A stretch of DNA of 64,000 nt. It comes from Rhizopus sp. PT2906. Taxonomy: Eukaryota; Mucoromycota; Mucoromycetes; Mucorales; Rhizopodaceae. Location of the stretch: positions 1 to 64,000 of the forward strand of contig JAMYHX010000124.1 in the NCBI GenBank assembly GCA_025529335.1. The letters run 5' to 3'. The position numbers and the translations under genes are program-made. How positions within the stretch are numbered: position 1 is the first letter of the stretch; every line of letters begins with the position of its first letter. This document shows, in pieces, positions 44,974 to 57,095 of this stretch. The notes beneath the pieces are model-generated. The model worked only from the letters and a program-made list of their open reading frames with translations. It was not told the origin of the DNA and searched no databases.

Positions 44974-47900
44974 ATGAGTGGTCTTACAGCGTTCTTGCAA
45001 ACAGAACTTTTGACCCTTTCAAGCGAAGCTAGAAGAAAGCATCCAGAAATTAAAGAAGTAAGCAAAGAAGAAGAAGAAGGTTACTGACATCATATTAACA
45101 CACAATTTTACAGGCAGCAGAAAGACTTGGTGTCATATTAAGAAGCTTCAAAGAAAGGCCTGGATACAGTATTGCTAATGGTTAGTCATTATGAAAAAGT
45201 CATTGCTTAAACTAAACATGTTTGTTTTTAGAGTTGGCGAAAACTGACGACGCTCTAAGGCCATTCGTGTTGGCATGCGAAACAAAGCAAGTAAAGCTGA
45301 TTACCATCGCGATTGGATGCATACAAAAGCTTATATCATTTCATGCTATACCGGAGGTAAAAAAGAGGCAGAAGGAAAGAATGAACATATGCTGACTTTA
45401 TGATAGACCTCAGTCAGGACAATCCTGCGTACCTTGACAGATATAAGTGTGCATGGAGTAGATATTCAACTTAAAATATTACAAACAGTTTTGCCATTAT
45501 TGAACAATTATAGAAGTGTTCATGATGATATTTTGGCAGAAGTAACAAACAAAAAGAATTCACTCAACAGACACACTCACATTGTCATATTAGGCACTCC
45601 TCATCTGTTTTCGATTACAAGACTCGAAAGCTATGGTAGTCAACAATACAGCAGTAGCAACACTACGTCAACTTGTCATATTCGTATTTGATAAGGTAAC
45701 CAAAGAGGATTCACTCGGCTTACAGCAATCAGATGCAACGCATGAAATAGAAATAAGCTCAGGAGAAAAGATTAAATTACTTCCATGCGCCAAGGATGCG
45801 TATTATTTATTCCAAGATTTATGTTTATTAACAAACGGGGATCCACCAGAATATCTTCGATTGAACCATCTATCAAAGACATTTGGGTTAGAGTTGATTG
45901 AAAGTGTATTAACCAACCATTATGCACTCTTTCGGGAGGTATGACAGTATTCGATCATAAACGTATAATTCTCTAACCCCCCTTTTTTAATATAGCACAA
46001 GGAGTTGAATTCCATTCTGAAAGAACGAGTCTGTCCAATGTTTATCAAAAACTTTTCGGAAAAGAGTGAATTCTCCCAAACAATGAGATTAACAAGAGTC
46101 GTCAACATTTTGATTAAACAGTTTAGCCAAATCTTGATTATGGAATGTGAAGTATTCTTGTCCATGTTTGTAAAGATATTAGAACCAGAGAATCCACTGT
46201 GGTTGAGAGTACTGGCTATGGAGGTATTTAAGGGAGTATGCAGCGATGCTGCATTAACAAGATCCATCTACAGCTGGTACGACCGTCCTGCTAGTTCCAC
46301 AAATGTCTTTCAAGGCATGATCACCAACTTTGGACGTATAGCAACAGAAAAACCTCAAACTATTGGTGCGAATCAGACAGGAAGAGATAGTATTGATGCA
46401 GGGTCAGGCCATGCAGGATATGCAACCTATGTATCCCAGAATACATCGACATCAGCAACACCAGAAGGATTGAGTGCCATGTCTTCTACTATGCGCATTC
46501 AATGGTTAGTTTCTTTTAAAAGTCATGTTTTTATTGATCCATGTTAATTATTCTTAAATAGCATTGATCAGTTAGACAAAACAGAACCACCCACTATACC
46601 AGAGACGTACATTTTTTATCTTTCTTTACAGTGTTTAAATTCAATTGCTGATGGACTAGCTGGTTTTGCCCTCTCTCGTTTTTCTCCTGGATCGACCAAG
46701 TTGATCCAGGATGATGATCCCATCAAAAACGACCTTGATCTTGTTACTGAAATGGCCAATGTCGCTTGGCCCGGACTCTTGGCTGCCATGTCGTTCTACC
46801 TAACAGCCAATCTCGATGAAGAGTTATTCCAATCCACGTTAAAATCCTACCAAAACTTCACCAATGTATGCGGCGTTCTCGACCTTGTTACGCCTCGTGA
46901 TGCATTTTTAACCAACCTGTGCAAGAATGCGATACCGATGATTCCTATTTTATCTTCAGGACTGATCACTAACAGCAATACGAAAAATAGCACAGCAAGC
47001 GTAGCTACCATCTCATCCCTCCAGCAGACATCAGCAGTATCCTTTTCAGAGTTATCTGCTCAACAGCAACAGGCGCTGGCCAACATCACTCTAAATGAGA
47101 AGAATCTATATAGTTTGCGAGTACTTTTGAACATTGTCATGTTCTTGAGCAATGTCTTGGGCGCATCATGGTATCTTGTGCTCGAAACCTTACAGTTGGC
47201 TGATTTCTTGTTGTTCAATCGACCTACACCTAAAAGCTCTTCAGGTACTAGTGTAGTAGGTTCAGTAGCAACAGGAGGAGGAGCAGGAGGAGCTAGTCTG
47301 AGAAGAACCATGACAAATTCGTCAACAGTAGGATTGAATCTCTCAGGTAATTGTCTGATTTGCATCATGATTGTCTCTCTTTTTTATTCATGTTATCTCC
47401 TTAGCACAAGATGCCAATAGCCAGATAAAAGAGTCAGACCATGTGGCAATTATCCGAGCATCGTTCCAGCGATTGCTTGATAATAGTAAATTATTGGACG
47501 ATGATTCATTTACTGCCCTCGCTGCCTCATTATGTCGTCTCAGTTCTGAGATTAGTGGAGTACCATTTAGTGCAGATGAATCTGTCTTTTCTCACAAGTC
47601 ATCAAGAACGGTAAGTAAAATAAACAAAAATAGAAGCAAATCTAATGATGGGCTTGAAGAAAATATATAATATTAGATCATTTGCCATAGACAAACTTCA
47701 ATACATTGTAACTTTAGACATGAATAGACTCATTAGCCCAAAAAGCCAATCACCAGGAGTATGGGACTTGATCATGACACATCTTATTGCAACAGCCAAC
47801 TATCCATTGACACCATCATCCATTCGCACCCAATGTTGCGAAACAATTGCAGACATTATAACAGACGTCATAAACTATGTTATCTCAGAGTATAAACAAG

Positions 47901-50887
47901 TAGATGAAAATATCCAAACCTGTTTACTATTAGCTCTCAGTCAGTGTATCAACTATACCCCACCAGCGAGCGAAGAAAGCCTCTTTCAAGAAACATCTGC
48001 CAAAGCCTTCAGCGAGGTTCAAAAAATGGCTTTAGAAACGCTTAATAATCTGCTTCAGACAGCAGGACACTCATTCACATGCGGTTGGGGCCTTATATTC
48101 GATATGCTCCGCCATGTTGCTGTATCAGCCATCGGAGTACCACCCGAGGCCATTTATGAAGAAACGGACGAAGCTTCAGAGACTCGAGCTAGCATCGACA
48201 CCACCGGATCATCTATCATCACCAATAATGCCTCAGCCATCAGCAATAGAACACCTTCAACCGCGGCCGCTGCAGTCGCCGCTGCCGGTTCTATCAAGGT
48301 TGCATTTGCCAGTCTTCAACTTATCTGCACCGACTTTTTATCGCTCTTATCACCCGACTGCCTTCGTCAATGCATTGCTACACTTGGCTCTTTTGGTATG
48401 CAAAGTGAAGATTTGAACATAAGCTTGACCGCAGTTGGACTCTTGTGGAACTTATCTGATTTTATTCAAACGCGACGCACTGAACTTATGAAAGAGCAAA
48501 CAGAAAATGTACCCATTGATAACGAAAGTTTGAATATCGACATCAGTCTTTCTGGAGCAGACAGCGAATCTTCCATGACCTACAGCATTCTCTGGATGTT
48601 ACTCCTCTTGCAACTGTCACACACATGCACAGATTGGCGTCCAGAGGTACGTAACGGAGCCAATCAGACATTATTCCGAACCATCAGCATGAACGGTCAT
48701 GTTCTCGGTTCTCAGTTATGGAATGCATGCATCTGGAAGGTGCTCTTCCCGCTTCTTGACTCCATAAAGATGTCGTCAATCCGAGCATCCAAAATGTCAC
48801 TTGGCAATAGAACTCCCATGACCAATGTAGCAGAAAGAGACAGTTCTGGCTTCATGCTGCATCATTCCAGGGATACAGCCGACAAGCAGTGGGACGAAAC
48901 AAAAGTTTTGATATTAACGGGTATATCATCCATCTTTCATGACTTCTTGAACGATCTATATCAACTAGAGCATTTTTCAAGAGCATTTACCTTACTTCTC
49001 GCGCATCTCGAAGATTCATGCTTACGTTCAAGTCAAGAAGTGTCTCTTGCAAGCATCAAGAGCCTAAAGTCTCTTGTCAGCATTTCACCCGAATTCGAGC
49101 ACGCGGGCGACCTTTTACCTCTATGGCGTCGTACGTGGAATACTTGGCAAGCGATTGGCAACGGCATCAACAAGGCCACGACTGATAAACCACTGTACAG
49201 CCCACTTGAGCATGAACTCCAATCACTTACATTATCCTTATCGACATCAAGCGCGGCACCCATCTCTGATGACTTTACCCAAGACATGCTTACGGCTTAC
49301 GTGTCCATGTTTACCGAGATTTACAAACTGATACCAGATACGTTCACACTGGAGGACGTCAGTGTTCTGCTGGACGTATTGAGAAATGTTCTGGTGTACT
49401 CGACCAGTCCACAGTATCGCCCAGACATTGATCATCTGTCACCCTTGCAAGAAGCTGTACTGGACGCGGTACAAGTGTTGGATATGGGCATGCCTGGCGT
49501 TCCTCCGCTAGTGATTGCTGATCTGTCAGAATACATGACCTTGGCATTCCTGAGTCCACCTGAGGACAAACAAAAGAGCCGAGGCTACATACCACCTAGT
49601 CAGCGCAAATTTTCTACAGTGACCTATATCGCCTTGAACAAAAAGTGCAGTCATTTGATTGCCGAGTTGTTCAAACAGCATGCTCACGTCTTGTCAATGT
49701 ACACGGATGGCGTTTTTGAGCGTATTATTGGAGCTTATGGATTGCCTATGAAGTTAAAATACGACTGTCCGCCTTCTTGCCGACATGACGATGATAAGAT
49801 GCCTCTGTGGAAGTTGGCTACAGAAAAGCTTTTGGAGATACTTGTGCTTGGCTTAGAAACACTAGAGTGTTTTGGTGATGGTAAGTGAGTTGAATGGAGA
49901 GGGGGGGGAAGGAATCATGGTTTTAAATAACGAAAATAGAAGTACCACTGGAAAGATTTGTGGGTGTCTGGCGTACATTAGTTGACATATTCGAAGGCAG
50001 TCTTTTATCGCCTAGTTCACCACCAGAGAATATGAAGATTGAAGAGCTCGATGTAGACGAACACTTTGATATCTCTGTCTTGAGTGTCATACAAAACGAT
50101 ATTGCAATTTATTTAGGCAAGCCTCGTGTGCCTATTGAAGTGATTCAAAAGCTAGTGAATGTGATCAGAGAGAGTTCGAGATTGTATTATATTGAAAAGA
50201 CAGAACAGTCAGTATCAAGTGATATTGTTGGCACGACTGGAACGATTGTGCCTGTGATGAAGGAATCATTTGCTTATGCTGCATTTATGACACTCTTTTC
50301 TTTATGCTCAGCTGAAAACCAAGGTTTGTTTATATAAATAGTTGAGACTAGTATTAAATATCTATTAGATAACCCGCAGGTTCGTAAGCGTATTGCTAAA
50401 GTGGCCATACCTGTATTACTTGAAAGATGTGAGACAATTCTTAGAAACTACACAGCTGATGAACCTTTGCTAGGAAGGTGCCCGTTTCCCAGGTACTTGA
50501 TGCGGTGAGAGAGAGAAATTACAAACGATAGTCAATGAAAAGCCCCCCCCTTCGACTGACTTGGCTTTTTTTTTTGTTAGGGTAAGAAAAGAGGAAATGT
50601 TATTTTTTTTGAAGCAAGCGATTCAATTGAAGTTACAAGAGAATATTTTGACAATTGAAGAAAACTCAAGTAAGTTTAAAGAAATATAAAGATACAAAAC
50701 TTAACATCTTTCAAAAAAAGATCCTGTAAAGAAATTACTCTTGTCTGGACCAAGAGCACATCTCTTTTATTTATATCCGTCCTTATGCAGTGTGATTACA
50801 TGCGAAGATGATGTTGTAATCAGTCTGATTCAAGAATGTCTGCAGGTGACAGGTGCAGAAATGGGATTGTCTGCGCCTCTTGTATAA
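44974..50887 (+). CDS. MON2: MON2, Arf-GEF-related endosome-Golgi scaffold
   Basis: Thirteen exons: 44974-45057, 45114-45180, 45232-45356, 45407-45541, 45594-45938, 45996-46504, 46562-47346, 47405-47610, 47660-49880, 49940-50323, 50369-50492, 50581-50669, 50721-50887; 1,746 aa, in the family range. N-terminal DCB-like region starts with LQTELLTLSSEARRKHPEIKEAAER; ALLICFRLQDSKAMVVNNTAVATLRQLV and LWLRVLAMEVFKGVC follow in the HUS-like region; LVDIFEGSLL and VAKVAIPVLLERCETILRNYTADEPLLG mark the conserved C-terminal part. MON2 resembles large Arf-GEFs but has no Sec7 domain, and none is seen here. Known role: works with Dop1 and Neo1 in endosome-to-Golgi recycling. At 47659 the upstream AG (GAAG) is needed to keep frame. 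Confidence 0.93.
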
Positions 50888-51559
50888 TTTCAATCTTAAC
50901 TTTTGATGACATATAATGATGCCTTTTTTTTGGTTTCTGTAAAATACATTGCTTATGAAAAAGTAAAGTCGCACCTGATAAATATTGCATCCAAGAGTAA
51001 ATGTTACATTCTTGTCACGCAGCAAAGCCTTGATGTCTTCATTATATCGTCTTTTATCATGATGAGTATGTAATACATATATGTTGATGGAAAAACAGTC
51101 AAGTTTCGATATACATTGTATGTACCTAAACTGCCTGAAACAATGAGAGCGGATAAGAGATGATCTAAAATACCAACGTTGCTAGGAGACATCTTTTTCC
51201 ATAAGAAGCATTTAGGACAAGTACTGACATGTATTCACAGGACTCAAAGGTATCCAAAAGCAGTTATGTATGATTCATGAGGGGAAATATTATAATAGTT
51301 TGTTTATTACATTAGAGCAAATGATCAGATCACAAAAGTTTGCTTAAAGATTAGAGAAAAAGGTTGACATATCATGGAATAAAGAAGAAAAAAATGATAT
51401 GCTTTATTATAAAAGAAATATGTTTTTATATATCACATAAAGAAAAAGAAAAAGGAAACATAATATACACATAAAAGAAAGTGGAAAAGAAAGACAAGTA
51501 TTGAAACAAAAGAAAAATCTATATAAGGGATTTACACAGAGTGTTTACCATTGAAAGGG
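50888..51559. other. intergenic between MON2 and bZIP gene
   Basis: AT-rich 3' flanks of two convergent genes; no gene. Confidence 0.4.
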
Positions 51560-52297
51560 TTAATCAGAGCTGAGGTCAACATCATCAACATCATCTTCCT
51601 GCTCGCTATTTGAGATATCAATCATATTTGAGCTGAGTTCAGTAGTGAGCGGACTATTGCTAGGAAGGTGACAGAGGTAGGATAATCGATCACCGTACTG
51701 TTGATAATGTTGTTGTTGTTGTTGATTATAAGAGCATACCATGTTATCTGACGCAGATGCTTGCTTTCCAATCCATTTTTTTAGCATTTTTCTTGCCACC
51801 ATCTTACCCCTAAGCCTATCCGATGTGGCCTTCAATCGTTCATTCTCTAGCCGCAACTCTTGTAGCTGTCGTTCGAGCACAGCATTTTGTTCGGATAATT
51901 TACTGATCATGTATTTCATCTCACTATGTTGCTGACTTTTCTTTTGGCGATATTTTGCAGAGGCGGCCTTGTTCCTCAGTCGACGTTCTTCCAAAGTCAG
52001 CGGAGCACTAGAAGCTTCGCGATCTTCTTCATCATCTGTAGATTTTTGCTGCATGGAACACATAGAGTGTCTTGGTGAAGAGGACAGAGAAGACGGAGAC
52101 GAAGGCTCTGGGGAAGCAGGTGGGGAACGAAAGAGAGGGAAATGGTGAGGATGATTGTAAGGATGACCGGGAAGAGAGATCCTTTTTTCATCCTTGTAGT
52201 AAGGGTTTGAACTTGATGCGATGATAGAGGATATTGACATGAGTTTTCCTTGATTATTTGAGTATGAATTATGATTGCCCGGATGAGCTGTTTGCAT
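51560..52297 (-). CDS. bZIP transcription factor
   Basis: Single exon, 245 aa from the ATG at 52297; an upstream in-frame ATG at 52342 would add 15 residues rich in Phe that look like leader sequence, so the inner start is preferred. The basic region EERRLRNKAASAKYRQKKSQQ lies at residues 104-123 and a leucine zipper follows (heptads through LSEQNAVLERQLQELRLENERL). The NxAASAxxR variant is typical of fungal Zip1/Cys3/MetR-type and related factors. Ser/Pro-rich N-terminus, poly-Gln and an acidic C-terminus (EQEDDVDDVDLSSD) could serve activation. Target genes cannot be told. Confidence 0.85.
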   Translation of the reverse strand: MQTAHPGNHNSYSNNQGKLMSISSIIASSSNPYYKDEKRISLPGHPYNHPHHFPLFRSPPASPEPSSPSSLSSSPRHSMCSMQQKSTDDEEDREASSAPLTLEERRLRNKAASAKYRQKKSQQHSEMKYMISKLSEQNAVLERQLQELRLENERLKATSDRLRGKMVARKMLKKWIGKQASASDNMVCSYNQQQQQHYQQYGDRLSYLCHLPSNSPLTTELSSNMIDISNSEQEDDVDDVDLSSD

Positions 52298-53019
52298 TCT
52301 CAGTTTTTGAAAGAAGAAGAAAAAGGTAAGAAAGAGATGCAAGATGAGTTATTTATATAAGAAAAACTTGAGCAACAGTTCCTATTTATAACAAATGCAG
52401 CAGTTTGCTCAAGCATTGGATTGTTTGTTTTTGTTCTAAACCCTTTTTTCTTGGTTTGGTTAAATTAAAAAAAATCTTTACAAATTCATATTCTGACGGA
52501 ACCTTTCTCATCTTGCATCAAAATCATTTGACAAGACTTTTAAAGAAAACAAAGTGACACATCAAACAGGGTAACGTAGCATAAGGAAAAGAAGAGAAGA
52601 ACGTTTGAATGGTCTCAAATGTCGAAGTTCAAGCCACCTCAGCAGATGACTTTGTACTATTTTATACTTGTATTTGTTTGTGTATTTAGTTGTTTCAGGT
52701 TTTCCCTTGCTTTTTTCTTTTCCTTTTCCTTCTTTAAAAACGAGATGTCTGTGTTGTATTTATTAATATTATTATTATTATTATTATTATTGTTGTTGTT
52801 GTTGTTCTTATCACAGTCGTTCCGCTCCCAATGTGAAGATGTTGAGAAAAAACGCGGACTTTAAAATAAAACGTTGGAGGCTTACACAGAATATTGCATT
52901 GTTTGTTTGAAATCCATTTCGTGGTTTTCAAGAGACAAATTTCATAGATTGTGCTATCATTTCTTTTTTTTTTTTTTTTCTTCCAAATAAAGATACACAC
53001 AGCTTCATTGTACTTTCTA
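52298..53019. other. 5' flank of bZIP gene and microsatellite
   Basis: Pyrimidine-rich tracts and a TTA/TTG trinucleotide repeat at about 52760-52806. Only chance ORFs. Confidence 0.4.
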
Positions 53020-53398
53020 TTTGAGTTCACAGAATCCAGTCCATATAAATACTTCGTCTGTGACAAAACATTCGACAGATCCTCCACTCTCCGTAAACAC
53101 CGTAGACAAGAACATACAATTGGACTTGTACTAAATGACAATAGTAAGAAAAACGAACGGATTGCAATGAAAAAAAAAAAAGGAGACTGAGAAATGTTTA
53201 CACTGTGTAAACGTGAATACTTTCAACAAGCACGCTATTAGGGATCACAGTGGTAGCGCAAAAGTTGTTGACCAAGAACATGATGACAATGACGATATAA
53301 TATCGATCAAGTCCTTAAAGCGCAAAAACTCAGCTGTAGACTACAACACGTTTAGTGTAGAGCCAAAGCTGCCAAAACGTTCTAAAGTTGAACTCTGA
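53020..53398 (+). pseudogene. C2H2 zinc-finger relic
   Basis: First segment: YKYFVCDKTFDRSSTLRKHRRQEH is a C2H2 finger whose first Cys is replaced. After a run of 12 A (from 53170) the frame shifts by one and continues KCLHCVNVNTFNKHAIRDH, a second finger with shortened spacing, then a basic tail (KSLKRKNSAVDYN..KLPKRSKVEL). The A-run shift suggests either a homopolymer error or real decay; the missing Cys favours decay. No upstream exon with ATG found. Confidence 0.5.
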
Positions 53399-54276
53399 GC
53401 GACAAGCTATATACACGGCATTGTTGATTGTGAACCACTAAAGCTGCAATTATCCCACAAAACTATGAGCGATCCGCACACACAATATATGATTTATTCC
53501 ACGTTAATAATATCAACAGCATGTGCACAAAGATACCCTTCGAAACCAATTCATATTCACCTTCTATGGATTGCTTCATCCAAATTTACAGCGAATCATA
53601 TGATGTTAAGTCTTTCAATGTTACTAACACGTCGACAGACAACAATGTGTTACTATTCTTCAAGCAAACTGTGCGAAACTCTTTTATGCATAAAAATGGC
53701 AATTACTCTGAGCCCGCCAAGGATCTTTTGCAGTAGATCACCTGGACTTATGTTTATGTATGCTGCAATTTGACACGGTCGTTTTTTCATTTTTTTTTTT
53801 TTATGCCTTGTATCACTTTTCTGTCGTAGAGCATCGTCATTACCCGCCCTTAATTGTCCTTCCCATGACTTTAAAGGGTCACCTGAAATCCATGCGTTTA
53901 TAATAAATTATCATCTGTTTCATCTCTTTTGTTCAATGCACAGTGATAAATGACACGAATTTACTACATTGTTCTATACACATCCCAAGGGAATCTATTT
54001 TAATACGCGTAGTTTTCTTTACTTTTCCTTGATTCTGGCGTACAATTTATTGCTTTAAAAAAAGAATACTTTTGCTCTTTTTAACAATCTTTATTTCTTT
54101 ACCTTTGTTCTTTATAATCGATCAGATGTCGATCTCTTTTTTTTTGGAGCCATGCATGATATCAGCACGATATTCCCCGAGTTTGTTACTTGGTTGCTTT
54201 GAAAACACCTTTTTTGAGATCCTAGCTTTTGGAGATATTTCTATTATTCATTCATTACTCTTTATTTAAAGTGATA
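53399..54276. other. intergenic with a possible eroded frame
   Basis: A 71-codon frame at 53521-53736 (SPSMDCFIQIYSESYDVKSF...) may belong to the same decayed locus. Otherwise AT-rich. Confidence 0.3.
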
Positions 54277-54510
54277 ATGACTTTTCAGATCATAAAGATG
54301 CAAATCAAAAGAGAGCAGTTACAGAGTATAAAAAAAAGGGGGATCAAGGAATCAAATCAGACAGCTATTTCTCAATTAGTCCAACTTGCAATATTCTCAG
54401 CCATATCCCTTTTCTATATCTTTGATATTTTAGTATATTCACTCTACATTTATGGCATAGTCCTTTTTCTGCCTTTTTGTACTTGGCGCAGTAGAAAAGA
54501 TGAAACATAG
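54277..54510 (+). CDS. possible 77-aa membrane protein
   Basis: ATG at 54277, a basic N-terminal half (MQIKREQLQSIKKRG), then a hydrophobic stretch long enough for one or two helices (LAIFSAISLFYIFDILVYSLYI) and a charged end. Could equally be a chance ORF in AT-rich DNA. No family recognised. Confidence 0.25.
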   Translation: MTFQIIKMQIKREQLQSIKKRGIKESNQTAISQLVQLAIFSAISLFYIFDILVYSLYIYGIVLFLPFCTWRSRKDET

Positions 54511-54730
54511 TCTATAATGTAAAATCTAGACTCCCTTTTCCCCTTGATTAAACTATTATAGTTGCTATGCGTTCATTAGACACGTCAATGGCTATCCTGC
54601 AAACATACAATCAAAGTCAATCGGACTGCCAATATTAAGCCAAGCTTTGTGATTTGCGGTTAATTAAATTTATCAATTAAGGCAACCAAGTTAGCGTCTC
54701 TCTCTCTTTTTTTTATAGTGTAAATAAGCA

Positions 54731-57036
54731 ATGGCACAGCTGGACGTCAGCAGCCAGAAAATTCTACTAAAAAGGTCCATCCTCGGCTTGATTGCTGTTG
54801 TGGCCTTTGCTTCTCGTTTATTCAGTATTGTTCGTTATGAATCCATTATTCACGAATTTGACCCTTGGTAATACTCAAAAAAAAAATAGACTAGATAACA
54901 TGATGTTAAGCAAATCATAGGTTCAATTACCGTGCTACACGCATGTTGGTTAAAGATGGTTTTTATGAATTTTGGAATTGGTTTGATGACCGTTCATGGT
55001 ATCCACTTGGACGCGTTGTAGGAGGAACAGTCTATCCAGGTTTAATGGTTACAGCTGCCATCATTCACAATGTGCTTCACTTTTTGAATTTCCCAGTCGA
55101 CATTCGCAATATTTGTGTTCTCTTAGCACCCATGTTTTCTGGATTAACAGCATTGGCTACTTATCTCTTGACGAGTGAACTGAAGGATAGCTCTGCCGGT
55201 CTATTGGCAGCAGCCTTTATTGGTATCGCGCCTGGTTACATTTCACGTTCAGTTGCCGGTTCATACGATAATGAAGCGATCGCCATCTTTTTGCTCATGT
55301 TTACGTTTTACTTGTGGATCAAGGCGCTCAAATTAGGATCCGCCCTTTGGGCCTCTGCATCCGCTTTCTTTTACTTTTATATGGTAGCTGCTTGGGGCGG
55401 TTATGTGTTTATCATCAATTTGATTCCTCTTCATGTCTTTGTGCTTATGCTCATGGGTCGTTTCTCTAACCGTGTCTACGTGTCTTATTCGACCTTTTAT
55501 GTCCTGGGCACTTTGATGTCAATGCAGATTCCATTTGTCGGCTTTCAGCCCACGCGTACATCTGAGCATATGGCTGCTCTTGGCGTCTTTGGTCTTTGTC
55601 AGATCATGGGTTTTGTCAACTTACTTCGTAGTCATCTTCAAGCCAGACAGTTCCAGATTATTCTTAAGGCCTTTGTAGGCATCACTTTTGTCGTCGGATT
55701 CTCTGCTATTGTCGGACTTACACTCACAGGCTACATTGCTCCTTGGACCGGTCGATTCTACTCTTTATGGGATACTGGATACGCCAAGATTCACATTCCC
55801 ATCATTGCCTCAGTCTCTGAACATCAGCCCACAGCATGGCCCATGTTCTTCTTTGACTTACACATGCTTGTCTTTTTATTCCCAGTAGGTATCTATCTCT
55901 GCTTTGAAAAACTTCGTGATGAACACGTCTTTGTGATTGTGTACAGTATCTTTGCTTCGTATTTTGCCGGCGTTATGGTTCGTTTGATGCTCACGCTCAC
56001 ACCTGTTGTCTGTATCTGTGGCGGTATTGCCATCTCAACCTTACTCGACACTTACTTGAAGCTCGATTCCGGATCTAGTGGAAAAGAGAACAAGAAGGAA
56101 GACAAGGGATCCACTAGCAAAAAGGACGACAAGAGCTCCAAGAAGAAGGCGAGTACCAAATCACAAGCATCTGGAATATTGGGCGCCGGTCCTCGTATTC
56201 TCGTTGTTGGCTGCTTTACCTTTATGCTCATGATGTTTGTCTGGCATTGTACCTGGGTTACATCCAACGCGTACTCCTCACCTTCTGTCGTATTGGCCTC
56301 ACGTAACCCTGATGGTTCACAACGTATCATTGATGATTTCCGAGAAGCCTACTATTGGTTAAGAAAGAACACAGATGAAGATGCAAAAATCATGTCCTGG
56401 TGGGATTACGGATACCAGATTGCCGGTTTCTCGAATCGTACGACGCTTGTTGACAACAACACATGGAATAACACACACATCGCCACGGTTGGACGCGCCA
56501 TGGCCACTAACGAAGACGATGCATATGAGATTATGAAGCGTCATGATGTCGACTATGTCTTGGTCATCTTTGGCGGTCTTCTTGGTTATTCAGGAGACGA
56601 TATCAACAAGTTCTTGTGGATGATTCGTATCGCTCAGGGTATTTGGCCAGACAAGATTAAAGAAAGCGACTATTTTACAGCAACAGGAGAGTACCGTGTA
56701 GATGACCAGGCATCCAAGGCGATGAGAGAGTCACTCATGTACAAAATGAGTTACTACCGATTCAATGAACTCTTTGGCGGTCGACAACCCTTTGATCGAG
56801 TCCGTAACCAGCCTTTGCCTATGCAAGGTCCCGAACTATCCGTCCTGGAAGAAGCATTTACCTCTGAAAACTGGATTGTGCGAATTTATAAAGTAAAGGA
56901 TTATGATACACTTGGCAGAGATCACAAGGATGCGATGTTATTTCAAAATGGTAAAAAGAAATACAAGTCAAAGAAGAGTAAAAAGACAGAAAATCGCAGA
57001 CGTCGAGCAGCGGCTGCATATGATGATATAGATTAA
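54731..57036 (+). CDS. STT3: oligosaccharyltransferase catalytic subunit STT3
   Basis: Exons 54731-54867 and 54921-57036 give 750 aa (intron 53 bp). Multi-pass N-terminal half; the first luminal loop carries HEFDPWFNYR with the catalytic Asp. The acceptor-binding WWDYG is at residues 539-543, followed by NRTTLVDNNTWNNTHIATVGRAM, which contains the conserved self-glycosylation sequons. It transfers the dolichol-linked glycan to Asn-X-Ser/Thr in the ER lumen as core of the OST complex. A Lys/Ser-rich insertion (KENKKEDKGSTSKKDDKSSKK) lies between the last helices and the luminal domain, and a basic KKYKSKKSKKTENRRRR tail ends the protein. Its stop is 60 bp from the convergent peptidase. Confidence 0.96.
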
Positions 57037-57095
57037 GTGTCAAGCATATTCCCCTCTTTCTCATTTCAATAAAAACTCTTTTCGAATGGATTCAT

